Assembly (NCBI RefSeq): GCF_036699995.1
Contig: NZ_CP144906.1
Coordinates: 561,501 to 625,500 of the forward strand
Length of the DNA: 64,000 bases
Direction of reading: 5' to 3'
Origin: Clostridium beijerinckii
GTDB lineage: Bacteria; Bacillota; Clostridia; Clostridiales; Clostridiaceae
Within the stretch, counting starts at the first letter, position 1, and every line of letters starts with the position of its first letter. The notes beneath the pieces are model-generated. The model saw only the letters and a list, made by a program, of their open reading frames with translations, was not told the DNA's origin and did not search any database. Below are positions 24,802 through 33,771 of the stretch, piece by piece. A program made the translations under genes and the position numbers.

Positions 24802-25818
24802 ATGAATAAATTAGTTTTGCTAAATGAAGTTAGAAAAAAAGGAATAGAGAATAAAAATAGATTGGCAAAATCAACTAATAATACTATTAATGAAAAAGAA
24901 AGCAATAAATCCTATATATCTTTTAGAGAGAAGTTTAATTGCTTCAAAGAAGATGATGAAGCTAATAACTCAAAAATAAGATATAATGAGGAATTCAATA
25001 AGAATACTGGTAGAAAGAACCTAAATAAAATTATTGAGAGAATTTTTTTGCTAAATAATACAACAATAATTGAGCTTGTTAATTCATTATATAATGATGA
25101 TTTAAATATTAATACTAGAATGAAATATAATAAGACTAAAAAAAATATAGATATAAATGAAGATATTAAGTTAGAAGATTCAAATTATGATTTGAGGATA
25201 CTAGCAGAAGATGAGTATAGGAAGTTTGAATACAGGGTACAGTTTCACGTTAACGATGCTGAAAATATAGCAATAATAATAAATAAGGTAAATTTATCGA
25301 ATAATCACAATGTAATAAGCCTTAATGCCAAAAAGAGGAAGAGTGTAAATAAAAGTGAATATGCTTTGAAGGAGAACTATTCTAAATCCATGATAATACT
25401 GAACTCTAATATTGAAGTTCCTGATGTGTATCCAATTAAATCAGAAACTAAGGAAAAAAGTCTAGATTATAAAATTAATATAATCAAAGGATGGAAATAT
25501 GATTTTAAGCAATTAAGCGAAAAAAATATGTATTTATTATTTCCATTAAAAGCATTAGATATTAGAAAAAGATTATTAAATATGAAAGAAGACTTAATGT
25601 CAAAGGATTTAATTAAAGATGAAATGTATAGATTCTTTAAGGATATGAATAAATATTTACAAAGAGGTAAGGCTGATAATTTAATTACAGATAAAGATAT
25701 TAGTGAATTGAATTTAATAACAATTGATTTACTAAATTCTTTTATTAAAGATAAGAGTGATATATTTGCTGATATAAAAAGAGATATAGAGACAACATTT
25801 AAAGAGATAGTTGTATAG
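24802..25818 (+). CDS. unrecognised Lys/Asn-rich protein
   Basis: A 338-residue soluble, highly charged protein I do not recognise. It has no signal peptide, no membrane segment and no Cys motif. The first 100 residues are very rich in Asn, Lys and Glu; the part after about residue 220 looks more ordered and helical (YDFKQLSEKNMYLLFPLKALDIR, then alternating helices to the end). I chose ATG 24802 after GAGGTGG; an ATG at 24769 has no ribosome site. It stands alone between tRNA-Trp and a spore protein gene. A sporulation-related or lineage-specific role is possible, with no direct evidence. Confidence 0.7.
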   Translation: MNKLVLLNEVRKKGIENKNRLAKSTNNTINEKESNKSYISFREKFNCFKEDDEANNSKIRYNEEFNKNTGRKNLNKIIERIFLLNNTTIIELVNSLYNDDLNINTRMKYNKTKKNIDINEDIKLEDSNYDLRILAEDEYRKFEYRVQFHVNDAENIAIIINKVNLSNNHNVISLNAKKRKSVNKSEYALKENYSKSMIILNSNIEVPDVYPIKSETKEKSLDYKINIIKGWKYDFKQLSEKNMYLLFPLKALDIRKRLLNMKEDLMSKDLIKDEMYRFFKDMNKYLQRGKADNLITDKDISELNLITIDLLNSFIKDKSDIFADIKRDIETTFKEIVV

Positions 25819-25965
25819 AATAAACTCAATTTTGTAGTGCAATAGTAAAATGAATAAATTTATATTGCGTAGAGATCTCGATTTTAATATTTAATAAGAG
25901 GATAAATATTGAAGAATGTCCTTATATTAATGAGAATAATAAATAATCGGAAGGTTAAAATACTA

Positions 25966-26017
25966 TTAATCGGTAGATAAAATTTTTAGAGTTTTGTTTA
26001 CTGATTCTACCAATTAG
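25966..26017 (+). promoter_or_regulatory. leader hairpin before the SASP gene
   Basis: TTAATCGGTAGA (25966-25977) pairs with TCTACCAATTAG (26006-26017) at 10 of 12 positions, ending just before the GAGGAGG ribosome site at 26020. It could stabilise the SASP message. No sigma-G promoter was identified with confidence. Confidence 0.35.
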
Positions 26018-26034
26018 CCGAGGAGGGGATCGTT

Positions 26035-26226
26035 ATGTCAAACAACAATAATAGGACATTAGTTCCAGAAGCAAGACGTGGCTTGGAAAAATTCAAGAAC
26101 GAAGTAGCTCAAGAGCTAGGAATACCATTTAAAGAATACAATGGTAACTTGAGTTCTAGACAATGTGGTTCAGTAGGCGGAGAAATGGTAAAAAGAATGG
26201 TAGAAGAATATGAACATAGAATCTAA
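26035..26226 (+). CDS. alpha/beta-type small acid-soluble spore protein
   Basis: A 63-residue SASP that coats DNA in the forespore and protects it from UV and heat. The family signatures are the protease (GPR) cleavage region FKNEVAQELGI and the DNA-binding part YNGNLSSRQCGSVGGEMVKRM. Length is typical (60-70). A very strong GAGGAGGGGA ribosome site sits before the ATG, as expected for an abundant spore protein. It has its own terminator. This gene is direct evidence that the organism forms endospores. Confidence 0.95.
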   Translation: MSNNNNRTLVPEARRGLEKFKNEVAQELGIPFKEYNGNLSSRQCGSVGGEMVKRMVEEYEHRI

Positions 26227-26291
26227 TGAAATTTTATAATTTAATATTGTTTCTATGTATGTTAGGATAGTCTAATCATATTCTAAAAAAT

Positions 26292-26334
26292 GGGAGATGT
26301 ATTATACAAAGGTATGGTACATCTCCTGTTTTTT
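26292..26334 (+). terminator. terminator after the SASP gene
   Basis: GGAGATGTA (26293-26301) pairs with TACATCTCC (26318-26326), followed by GTTTTTT. A clear rho-independent terminator about 65 bases after the SASP stop. Confidence 0.85.
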
Positions 26335-26384
26335 ATCCTAATATTATATAGATGTTTTAATTATAAACGTGCATAATAATCGTT

Positions 26385-26414
26385 TTGGACTGTTCGCAAA
26401 TTTCGTGGTAAAAT
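26385..26414 (+). promoter_or_regulatory. promoter of yhaO-yhaN
   Basis: TTGGAC (26385-26390) and TAAAAT (26409-26414) are 18 bases apart, about 45 bases before the yhaO start. A LexA-like box begins two bases after the -10. Confidence 0.55.
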
Positions 26415-26415
26415 T

Positions 26416-26429
26416 AGAACAAAAGTTCG
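26416..26429. promoter_or_regulatory. LexA-like SOS box
   Basis: AGAACAAAAGTTCG matches the Gram-positive LexA (DinR) consensus CGAAC-N4-GTTCG at 9 of 10 fixed positions. It covers the expected transcription start of the yhaO-yhaN promoter, a good place for repression. Identified by eye. Confidence 0.55.
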
Positions 26430-26457
26430 TTATATAAAAAAGTTTAGGTGTGATATT

Positions 26458-27591
26458 ATGAGAAAAATTAAAATTTTACATATAGCAGATATACATTTTG
26501 ATACTCCTTTTAGTGGAATGACACCAAAGCTAGCACTAAAGAGTAAGGAAGAATTAAAACAAGTTTTTGAGAACATAATGCTAATAACTTTAAATGAAGA
26601 AATAGATATTTTACTAATAGCAGGAGATGTATTTGATAATTTATCTGTAAAGAAAACTACACTTCATTTTATAAAAAGCTGTTTTGAAAATATTAGCAAG
26701 GTAAAAGTTTTTATAAGCCCTGGAAATCATGATCCTTTTAATGAAAAGTCTTTTTATAACATTGTAGATTGGCCAAGTAATGTTCATATTTTTAAGGGAA
26801 GTGTTGAAAAAGTAATATTAGAGGATTTAAAGACTGTTGTTTGGGGAGCTGGGTTTAATACCACACATGTTAGTAAATCCTTATTAAAAGATGTTGAGAG
26901 AATCAACGAATATAACAATATAATGGTTATACATGGAGAAGTTTCTAGCGTAAAGGAAGGAAATAATTACAATCCAATTACGGAAGAAGATATAATTAAA
27001 AGCGATCTAGATTATATAGCATTAGGACATAGACATAAGTTTTCAGAAGTTAAGAAGATAGGTAATACATATTACAGTTATAGCGGATGTCCTCAAGGAA
27101 GAGGTTTTGATGAGCTTGAAGATAAAGGGATAGTATTATTAGAGATTAAGAATAGATTTGTAGAAAGTCGGTTTATTAGAACATCAGTAAGAAATTACTA
27201 TGAGAAAGGAATAAATATTGAAGGGTGCTTTGGATATAATGAAGTAAAAAATAGAATTATATCAGAAATCCCTAAGGATGATAGAAAGAATAATTTTTAT
27301 AAAATTATTCTAAAAGGACAAATATCTGATGAATTTTCATTAAATGAAGAGTTTCTAGAAGAACTACTTAAAGATGAATTCTATTTTGTGAAGATTATTG
27401 ACAAAAGTGAAATTAAGTTAGATATAACCGAATTGATAAAAGGATACTCATTAAAAAGCATATTTGCAAAAAAAATATATGAGGAGCTACAGAATGTGAA
27501 AACGGAGGAAGAAAGGGAAATTATTTCTTTGGCTTTAAAGATAGGAATTCAAAGCATCTCAGGTGAAGAGGTAAGAATTAATGAGATGTAA
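26458..27591 (+). CDS. yhaO: DNA repair exonuclease, YhaO/SbcD-like
   Basis: A 377-residue calcineurin-like metallophosphoesterase of the SbcD/Mre11 type. Metal-binding motifs in order are HIADIHFD (Asp11, His13), AGDVFDN, SPGNHDPF, MVIHGE and ALGHRHKF. Such nucleases work with an SMC-like ATPase to process DNA ends and hairpins. B. subtilis YhaO is similar in size (about 400) and precedes yhaN, the arrangement seen here. The ATG follows TTAGGTGTGAT, a modest site. A LexA-like box upstream suggests SOS control, which fits a repair role. Confidence 0.87.
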   Translation: MRKIKILHIADIHFDTPFSGMTPKLALKSKEELKQVFENIMLITLNEEIDILLIAGDVFDNLSVKKTTLHFIKSCFENISKVKVFISPGNHDPFNEKSFYNIVDWPSNVHIFKGSVEKVILEDLKTVVWGAGFNTTHVSKSLLKDVERINEYNNIMVIHGEVSSVKEGNNYNPITEEDIIKSDLDYIALGHRHKFSEVKKIGNTYYSYSGCPQGRGFDELEDKGIVLLEIKNRFVESRFIRTSVRNYYEKGINIEGCFGYNEVKNRIISEIPKDDRKNNFYKIILKGQISDEFSLNEEFLEELLKDEFYFVKIIDKSEIKLDITELIKGYSLKSIFAKKIYEELQNVKTEEEREIISLALKIGIQSISGEEVRINEM

Positions 27592-27692
27592 ATTGATAAA
27601 AGAGAGAGTTAGATATTATAGAACTAATACATTCGAAAATAGTATTGGAAGAAATTGTATTCAAGTAAATTTTATGAAAGAGGTGAAAGCTT

Positions 27693-30428
27693 TTGATAGT
27701 TAAAAAAATAAATATAAAAGCTTTTGCAGGGATTAAAGATAAAAGCTTAGATTTAAGTAGAGGATTCAATTTAATTTATGGAAAAAACGAAAAGGGAAAA
27801 AGCTCAATCGAGAATTTTATCAAGATATGGCTGTATGGGATTGAAAATTCTAGAAGTAAACTAAACGATAGAAAAAGATACATGCCTCTATCTGGAGAGA
27901 ATATTTCTGGAGAATTAATAATAGAACATGAAGGAAAAAGCTATATTATAAAAAGAAGATTTGGTACAACAAAAAAAGAAGATGAATGCGAAATTTTAGA
28001 TGAAATAACGGGAGAGAGTTTGCAAATAGAATATAAAAATGAGCCTGGAAGGTATTTCTTCGATATAAATTTATCTACTTTTATAAAGACATTATTTATA
28101 GGACAATTAGGAGTAGTTATATCAAAAGATAAAGAAGAAGAGATAATGGAGAAGCTAACTAATGTCTACAATGTGGGAGATGAAAATACTTCTGTAAAAA
28201 AAGTAATTGAGAAATTAGAAAAGAAAAAGAAGCAATTGCTAGGAATAAGAAAAGGTGGAGAGATTGATTTATTAAAAGAGAAAAATAATTCACTAAAAAC
28301 AGAGTTATGGGAAGCATATAAATTAGCTGAAGAAAACGTGCAAAATGAGGAAAATTTATTAAGGAAGAAAGATATTAAAAGTAGTATAAAAGAACAAATT
28401 CAAAAGTTAGATTTATATAAAAAGTATATTAAGAAGATAAAACTTCAAAAAGACTACAAAGAAATAAGTAGTTATTTAGTTAAGGGAGAGCAGCTTAAAA
28501 GAAAACAGGATGCAATAATCGAAGAACTTAAAAAGGGCGATGAATATATAACAACTGAATATTTGGAGGAAATTAATGAAAGGTGTGCTAGATATCTAAG
28601 TTTATTAGATGTAAAACAAGAAAAGTTAAATAAACTTTATAAATTGGAAGAAGAATTAAGAGTAAAAAACGAAAAAATAATAAATTATAAAGTTTTTTCT
28701 TCGATGGGAAGTAATATAAAAGAAAAAATATACACATTAAAAGTTGACCAGAGGAATTTAGAAGAAAAACTCAATGATATCATAAATATAAAAAATTCAA
28801 TAGCTGGATTCAAGATGGATATAAACAAGCAGGCCTCTAGTATTAGCAACTTAGATTTTATAAAAAATAATAGAGAAGAAATAGAGAAATTACTTAATTC
28901 TTATAAAGAAGGATTAAAGGAATTAAAATATAAAATGGAGAATCAGGATTATAGTAAGTCTGAAGGAGACTTAAATAGCTTAAATAAAAAAATAAATTGT
29001 ATTTATTTTATTGGAGCAATTTGTATTTCTACTTTTATATACAGTATGTTGAAGCAAATAATTCCCATTATGATTATGTTTATACCTATATTTATTATAA
29101 TAGGAATAGTATATTTCAAATATTCGCTATTAATTAAAAGTTCAGATATTGTTAGGAAAAATAATATATCAATTGATGAGCTAAAAGAAAGAATAGAAGA
29201 ATATGAAAAAAGATTAGATGTTTATATAAAGAAAACTAATTCAGTATCTTATGAAGATTTTATTAGTAAGATAAATCAATATGATAAGTATATAGGTTAT
29301 AAAGATAATATGATTTTATTAATAAAAAATAAGGAAGAGGAGATTAACAGATATGATATTACTAAATTAAAATCAAATTATAATAGAAATAAAGGTGTGA
29401 TAGCATCTTTGTATAATGTTTTAGGATGCAAGTCTTTAGATGAGGTGCTAGAACAATTGGAATTCTATGAAAAACAAAAAGAAGAAATACTTATAAAGGA
29501 ATACGAGATTAATACAATTAATCAGGAGATAGAAAATACAAATGAACAATTAGCCGATAAAGATGATGAGATAAGAAAAAAAACTCATGTACTTGGATTA
29601 GAAAATATAGAAATAGTAGATATGCATGTTAAGTTGAGAGAGTATAAAGAAAAAATAAATAAAATGAATGAAATTAAAAATGCATTGAAAAGTGTAGAGG
29701 AAACATATAAGGTTCTAATAAAAGATAGAAATATAGATGAAATAAAGGAAGAGATGAAACAAATTATTAGTCAGGACATAAACTATTCCTATGAATCTGA
29801 AGAAGAAATAGACTCAGAGATTAGAGCGAAGTCTAATGAATTGTTGAAAATCGAGAAGGAGATAAAGGATTTAGAACACCTTATAGAAAAAAGGTATTTA
29901 GGTAAAAGGGAAATTTCAGAGATAGAAGAAGAAATATTAATTAATGAAGAAAAAACTAAAAAGTTGGAGAAAGAATTTAAAGCATTAGAGTTAGCTAGTA
30001 ATTTGATTCAAGAAGCATTTGATGAGATAAAAAAGAATATTGGACCAGATATGAATAAGAAAATTATAAAGAAATTTAATTTCTTAACAAATGATGATTA
30101 TGAAGAAGCTAAGATATCAGAAGACTATAAGCTAAAGATTAGAAATAAAGGAATACTATTCGAAGGGGAAATACTAAGCAATGGTGCTAAAGATCAACTT
30201 TATCTAGCATTAAGGTTATCATTTATAAATATGTTGTTTAAAAATAAAAGAATCCCAATATTTTTAGATGATGCTCTTGTCCAATATGATGATGAGAGAA
30301 GAGAGCGGGCATTAAATCTTCTTATGGATGAAAATTTTGAGCAAGTAATTTTCTTTACATGTCAAAAAATAGAAAAGCTTATTCTTGATAGAAATAAGTA
30401 TGATTATAATTTAATTAATCTGAATTGA
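27693..30428 (+). CDS. yhaN: SbcC/Rad50-like ATPase, YhaN-like, with membrane segment
   Basis: A 911-residue SMC-like ATPase. The N-terminal head has Walker A GKNEKGKSS (about residues 30-38). Two long Lys/Glu-rich coiled coils flank a central hydrophobic pair of helices at about residues 435-485, and the C-terminal head has the signature LSNGAKDQLYLALRL and Walker B IFLDDALVQYD (about 854-864). The two hydrophobic helices in place of a Rad50 zinc hook are the YhaN feature and suggest membrane attachment. The start is TTG with AAAGAGGTGAAAG upstream. It follows yhaO by 101 bases, with no terminator seen between them, so the pair is probably cotranscribed. Confidence 0.85.
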   Translation: MIVKKINIKAFAGIKDKSLDLSRGFNLIYGKNEKGKSSIENFIKIWLYGIENSRSKLNDRKRYMPLSGENISGELIIEHEGKSYIIKRRFGTTKKEDECEILDEITGESLQIEYKNEPGRYFFDINLSTFIKTLFIGQLGVVISKDKEEEIMEKLTNVYNVGDENTSVKKVIEKLEKKKKQLLGIRKGGEIDLLKEKNNSLKTELWEAYKLAEENVQNEENLLRKKDIKSSIKEQIQKLDLYKKYIKKIKLQKDYKEISSYLVKGEQLKRKQDAIIEELKKGDEYITTEYLEEINERCARYLSLLDVKQEKLNKLYKLEEELRVKNEKIINYKVFSSMGSNIKEKIYTLKVDQRNLEEKLNDIINIKNSIAGFKMDINKQASSISNLDFIKNNREEIEKLLNSYKEGLKELKYKMENQDYSKSEGDLNSLNKKINCIYFIGAICISTFIYSMLKQIIPIMIMFIPIFIIIGIVYFKYSLLIKSSDIVRKNNISIDELKERIEEYEKRLDVYIKKTNSVSYEDFISKINQYDKYIGYKDNMILLIKNKEEEINRYDITKLKSNYNRNKGVIASLYNVLGCKSLDEVLEQLEFYEKQKEEILIKEYEINTINQEIENTNEQLADKDDEIRKKTHVLGLENIEIVDMHVKLREYKEKINKMNEIKNALKSVEETYKVLIKDRNIDEIKEEMKQIISQDINYSYESEEEIDSEIRAKSNELLKIEKEIKDLEHLIEKRYLGKREISEIEEEILINEEKTKKLEKEFKALELASNLIQEAFDEIKKNIGPDMNKKIIKKFNFLTNDDYEEAKISEDYKLKIRNKGILFEGEILSNGAKDQLYLALRLSFINMLFKNKRIPIFLDDALVQYDDERRERALNLLMDENFEQVIFFTCQKIEKLILDRNKYDYNLINLN

Positions 30429-30460
30429 TAATACTATCCTAAATTAATATTTAACTAATC

Positions 30461-30489
30461 TTGACATATTTAAACTTTAACAGTAATAT
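30461..30489 (+). promoter_or_regulatory. promoter of the zinc-binding lipoprotein gene
   Basis: TTGACA (30461-30466) and TAATAT (30484-30489) have the ideal 17-base spacing. Three direct TGCAAA repeats (30502-30507, 30508-30513, 30519-30524) lie between the -10 and the ribosome site, a possible regulator target. Confidence 0.7.
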
Positions 30490-30537
30490 TATAAACAGAG
30501 TTGCAAATGCAAATCAGATGCAAACTGGAGGTATAAT

Positions 30538-31434
30538 ATGAAGAAGAAAATAATTTCGGGAGCGTTAGCGGTATTAGTAAGTTTTATGCTAATAGGATGT
30601 GGAGCTAATGCAAATACTGGAATACAAAACAAAACTGAAGATAAATTAAAAATTGCAGTTTCAATATATCCATTAAAAGAATTCGCAGAGAAGATAGCTG
30701 GTGATAAAGCTGATGTTATATGTCTAGTTCCTGATAATATGGAGCCACATGATTATGAGCCTAAAACCAAAGATTTTCAGGAATTAACAAAGAGTAATGC
30801 GTTTATTTATAATGGCTTAGGCATGGAAGAATGGGTAGGTCAAGTAAATGAAGCTATTAAGAATACTAATGTAATTGTTGTAGATTCAAGTACTGGTATA
30901 GAAACCAGGCAAGAGGGGGATGCGGTTGATCCACATGCTTGGCTAAGTTTAAAAAATGCTGAAATCCAATCAAGCAATATAAAAGATACACTAGTAAAGT
31001 TAGATGAGAAAAATAAGGATTATTATGAAGAAAACTACAATAAATTTAAAGAGGAATTAGAGAGTTTATATAGTGAATATAAACCTAAATTTGATACATT
31101 AAGTAAGAAAAATTTCATAACAGGTCACGCTGCATTTGGATATTTATGCAGAGACTTCGGATTAACTCAAAAATCAGTAGAAAATTTATTTGCAGAGGGT
31201 GAGCCAACTCCTAAGCAATTAAAAGACTTAGTAAGTTTTTGTAAAGATAACAATATAAAGACTGTTTTTTCAGAGTCGTTAGCGAGCCCTAAAGTTTCGG
31301 AAACTTTAGCAAAAGAAGTTCAAGCTGATGTAGTTCCAATACTTACATTAGAATCAAAAGAAGATGACAAAAATTATATAGAAGCTATGAGATACAATTT
31401 GGATGAGATATACAAGTGCTTATCTAAAGAATAA
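30538..31434 (+). CDS. zinc/manganese-binding ABC lipoprotein, ZnuA/AdcA-like
   Basis: A 298-residue cluster-A1 metal-binding lipoprotein. The signal peptide ends in LIGC with lipid Cys21. Metal ligand candidates are the His in PHDYEPK, DPHAWLSL and GHAAFGYL and an acidic residue near the C-terminus. No His-rich loop between the first and second ligands is seen, which is often present in zinc-specific members; zinc or manganese both remain possible. It is monocistronic: no ATPase or permease gene is adjacent, so it must use components coded elsewhere. A strong promoter and ACTGGAGG site precede it, and a terminator follows. Confidence 0.87.
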   Translation: MKKKIISGALAVLVSFMLIGCGANANTGIQNKTEDKLKIAVSIYPLKEFAEKIAGDKADVICLVPDNMEPHDYEPKTKDFQELTKSNAFIYNGLGMEEWVGQVNEAIKNTNVIVVDSSTGIETRQEGDAVDPHAWLSLKNAEIQSSNIKDTLVKLDEKNKDYYEENYNKFKEELESLYSEYKPKFDTLSKKNFITGHAAFGYLCRDFGLTQKSVENLFAEGEPTPKQLKDLVSFCKDNNIKTVFSESLASPKVSETLAKEVQADVVPILTLESKEDDKNYIEAMRYNLDEIYKCLSKE

Positions 31435-31458
31435 ACTAGATTAATTTTAATAAAGATT

Positions 31459-31500
31459 AAGGATTATTTTCAAGGTTATATTGGAAATAATCCTTTTAAT
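31459..31500 (+). terminator. terminator after the metal-binding lipoprotein gene
   Basis: AAGGATTATTT (31459-31469) pairs perfectly with AAATAATCCTT (31485-31495), followed by TTAATTTTAAT. The stem is AT-rich but perfect. Confidence 0.7.
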
Positions 31501-31934
31501 TTTAATCCTTGGAGTTAATAAAATCACATATTAGGTAGATTTCTCTGACTTAAATAAAAAAATTATCTTAGTGTTTTAACAATATATATAAGTTTAATGA
31601 AAAAATAATTTAAACAAAGGAATATAAATCGAATTTATTATGGTAATATTATACTTATAGAATATGTATTTTATAGATGAACTCACTACATACAGCTAAA
31701 ATAGATATAAGGTAATAATAAAATAGATTACACAAGATAAAAGGTAGATTAAAATATCCTGAATTAAAAATAAGATATCTTAATGTACTTTATTTTATTT
31801 ATGATATAGAATTGGAACATTAGTTTAATTTATATTAATTATTTGAGCTTTGTTTAATTTTAAATTACGAAGTTTAGTTTATAGTCAATAAGAAGATTGC
31901 TTATAAAAATAAAATTATTATGTTAGGAGGAATT
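31501..31934. other. 434-base AT-rich gap, no gene seen
   Basis: Very AT-rich sequence with stops in all frames on both strands and no clear hairpin or promoter I can fix. It ends in the TTAGGAGGAATT ribosome site of the MutS-like gene. Confidence 0.4.
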
Positions 31935-33725
31935 ATGAGTTTAGCAGAAGAATTTTATAAAGAGAACATGCAACGATGTTTAAGACAAACAAAAGACCTG
32001 AACTATAAGGTAAATATTATTGGATGGAGCAGGTTGTTTGTAGTATTTTTAGGTTTATTAACTGATTACATTTTATATAGTCAGAATAAATTAAGTCTAA
32101 TATTAATCTCAACTATATTTTTTATTGGTATCTTTATTGTTTTGATATTTTATCACAATAATATAATTCAATACAGAGAAAAGATCAATATGATAATGAA
32201 AATTAATGAGAAGGGAATAAAAAGATTAAGTGGAGATTTTACGAGTTTCGAGGATTCTGGTTCAGAGTATTTAGATTATAAGCATCCATTTGTAGATGAT
32301 TTGGATGTATTTGGCAATAACTCGATTTTTCAATATATTAATGATACAGTAACTAAAGGAGGAAGAGAAGAACTAGTAAAGTTATTAAAAAATGAAGGAA
32401 ATTTGAATAAGCTTGATATTGCTGAAAGACAAGAAGCTGTAAAGGAACTGAGCAAAAAAGCTGCATGGAGGCAAAGTTTAATTCTTGAAGGTAGTTTGAA
32501 AAAATCAAAAGATATAGACTTAGATAGTTTAATTAATTGGAGTGAAGATGCAGAATCATCAAGTCCACTGAGAATTGTTATTGCATGTACTTTTATTTTA
32601 GTAACAATTTTTTCGATATATTTAGCAATAGCAAAGGTAATACCACAATCATTTCTACTTTTAAATTTTATGGTGAACTTTATCGTTGTTAAAGTGTTAT
32701 CTAAAAGCATGGGTTCAGAGATTAAGTTATTTGAATCCATAAAGAATAGCATATATGGGTATAGTAAAATTTTATTTCTAATAGAAGAAGAAAATTTTGA
32801 TTCAAAGTATTTAAAGAACTTACAAGGAAAGTTGAAAAGTGATAAATTAAGTTGTAAGGAAGAGATGAGAGCTTTTTCTAATATCTTAGATTGGATGGGA
32901 AATAGTTCATATAATGCATATTATCTCTTATTTAATATACTATTATTTTCTGATGTATTCCTATTAAGAAGTTTAGAAAAGTGGAGAGAAAAGAATGGGA
33001 ATAAGCTTAAAGGCTGGTTAGAAGTAATGCATAAAATAGATGCATTAGCTAGTGTATGTAATTTGTCATTTGAAAATGAAAATTGGACGTATCCTGTTAT
33101 TTTAGATAAAAATGAAATAAGTGCAGTGAATATAGGTCATCCTTTATTAGGAGAAAAAGCAGTTAAAAATACATTTTCAATGACGGGTAATCAAAAGGTT
33201 TCTCTAATCACAGGTTCCAATATGTCTGGGAAAAGTACATTTTTAAGAACACTTGGTACTAATCTGGTTTTAAGTTACATCGGAGCACCAGTGCATGCAG
33301 ATAAATTTTCTTGTGGAATTATGAAGATATACACTTGCATGAGAACAAAAGATAATTTAGAAGAGAATATTTCATCATTTTACGCAGAAATTTTAAGAAT
33401 AAAAATATTAATAGAGGCATGTAAAAGAGGAGAAAGTGCATTTTTTCTACTAGATGAAATATTTAAGGGAACTAATTCAAGAGATAGGCATACTGGTGCC
33501 TCTGTATTGATTAAACAGTTAATTAAATACGGAGGGGTTGGGCTTGTTTCTACTCATGACTTTGAATTATGTGATTTAGAAAATGAAAGTGAAGAGATAA
33601 TAAATTATAATTTTAGAGAATTTTATGAAAATAATAAAATCAAATTTGACTATATTCTTAGAGAAGGAAGAAGTACAACACAAAATGCAATTCATTTAAT
33701 GAAGCTTGCAGGAATAGAAGTATAA
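31935..33725 (+). CDS. membrane-anchored MutS-like ATPase
   Basis: A 596-residue MutS-family protein. The C-terminal third is a MutS ATPase: Walker A ITGSNMSGKSTFLRT (about residue 425), the Walker B region FFLLDEIFKGTNSRDRHTG (about residue 502) and STHDFEL. Unlike MutS or MutS2, the N-terminal half has hydrophobic segments at about residues 25-75 and 205-255, so the protein is probably membrane-bound. No mismatch-recognition or Smr domain is visible. This class occurs in Firmicutes without a known function. ATG 31935 follows GGAGG perfectly; ATG 31920 overlaps that site. Confidence 0.82.
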   Translation: MSLAEEFYKENMQRCLRQTKDLNYKVNIIGWSRLFVVFLGLLTDYILYSQNKLSLILISTIFFIGIFIVLIFYHNNIIQYREKINMIMKINEKGIKRLSGDFTSFEDSGSEYLDYKHPFVDDLDVFGNNSIFQYINDTVTKGGREELVKLLKNEGNLNKLDIAERQEAVKELSKKAAWRQSLILEGSLKKSKDIDLDSLINWSEDAESSSPLRIVIACTFILVTIFSIYLAIAKVIPQSFLLLNFMVNFIVVKVLSKSMGSEIKLFESIKNSIYGYSKILFLIEEENFDSKYLKNLQGKLKSDKLSCKEEMRAFSNILDWMGNSSYNAYYLLFNILLFSDVFLLRSLEKWREKNGNKLKGWLEVMHKIDALASVCNLSFENENWTYPVILDKNEISAVNIGHPLLGEKAVKNTFSMTGNQKVSLITGSNMSGKSTFLRTLGTNLVLSYIGAPVHADKFSCGIMKIYTCMRTKDNLEENISSFYAEILRIKILIEACKRGESAFFLLDEIFKGTNSRDRHTGASVLIKQLIKYGGVGLVSTHDFELCDLENESEEIINYNFREFYENNKIKFDYILREGRSTTQNAIHLMKLAGIEV

Positions 33726-33771
33726 ATAATTAAGTTTAAAGAATTAAAATTAGCATTAGAAAGGATTAAGC

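Noticed and set aside
31501..31934. A possible gene in the large gap before the MutS-like gene
   Set aside because: All frames are broken by stops and there is no trace of a decayed protein.
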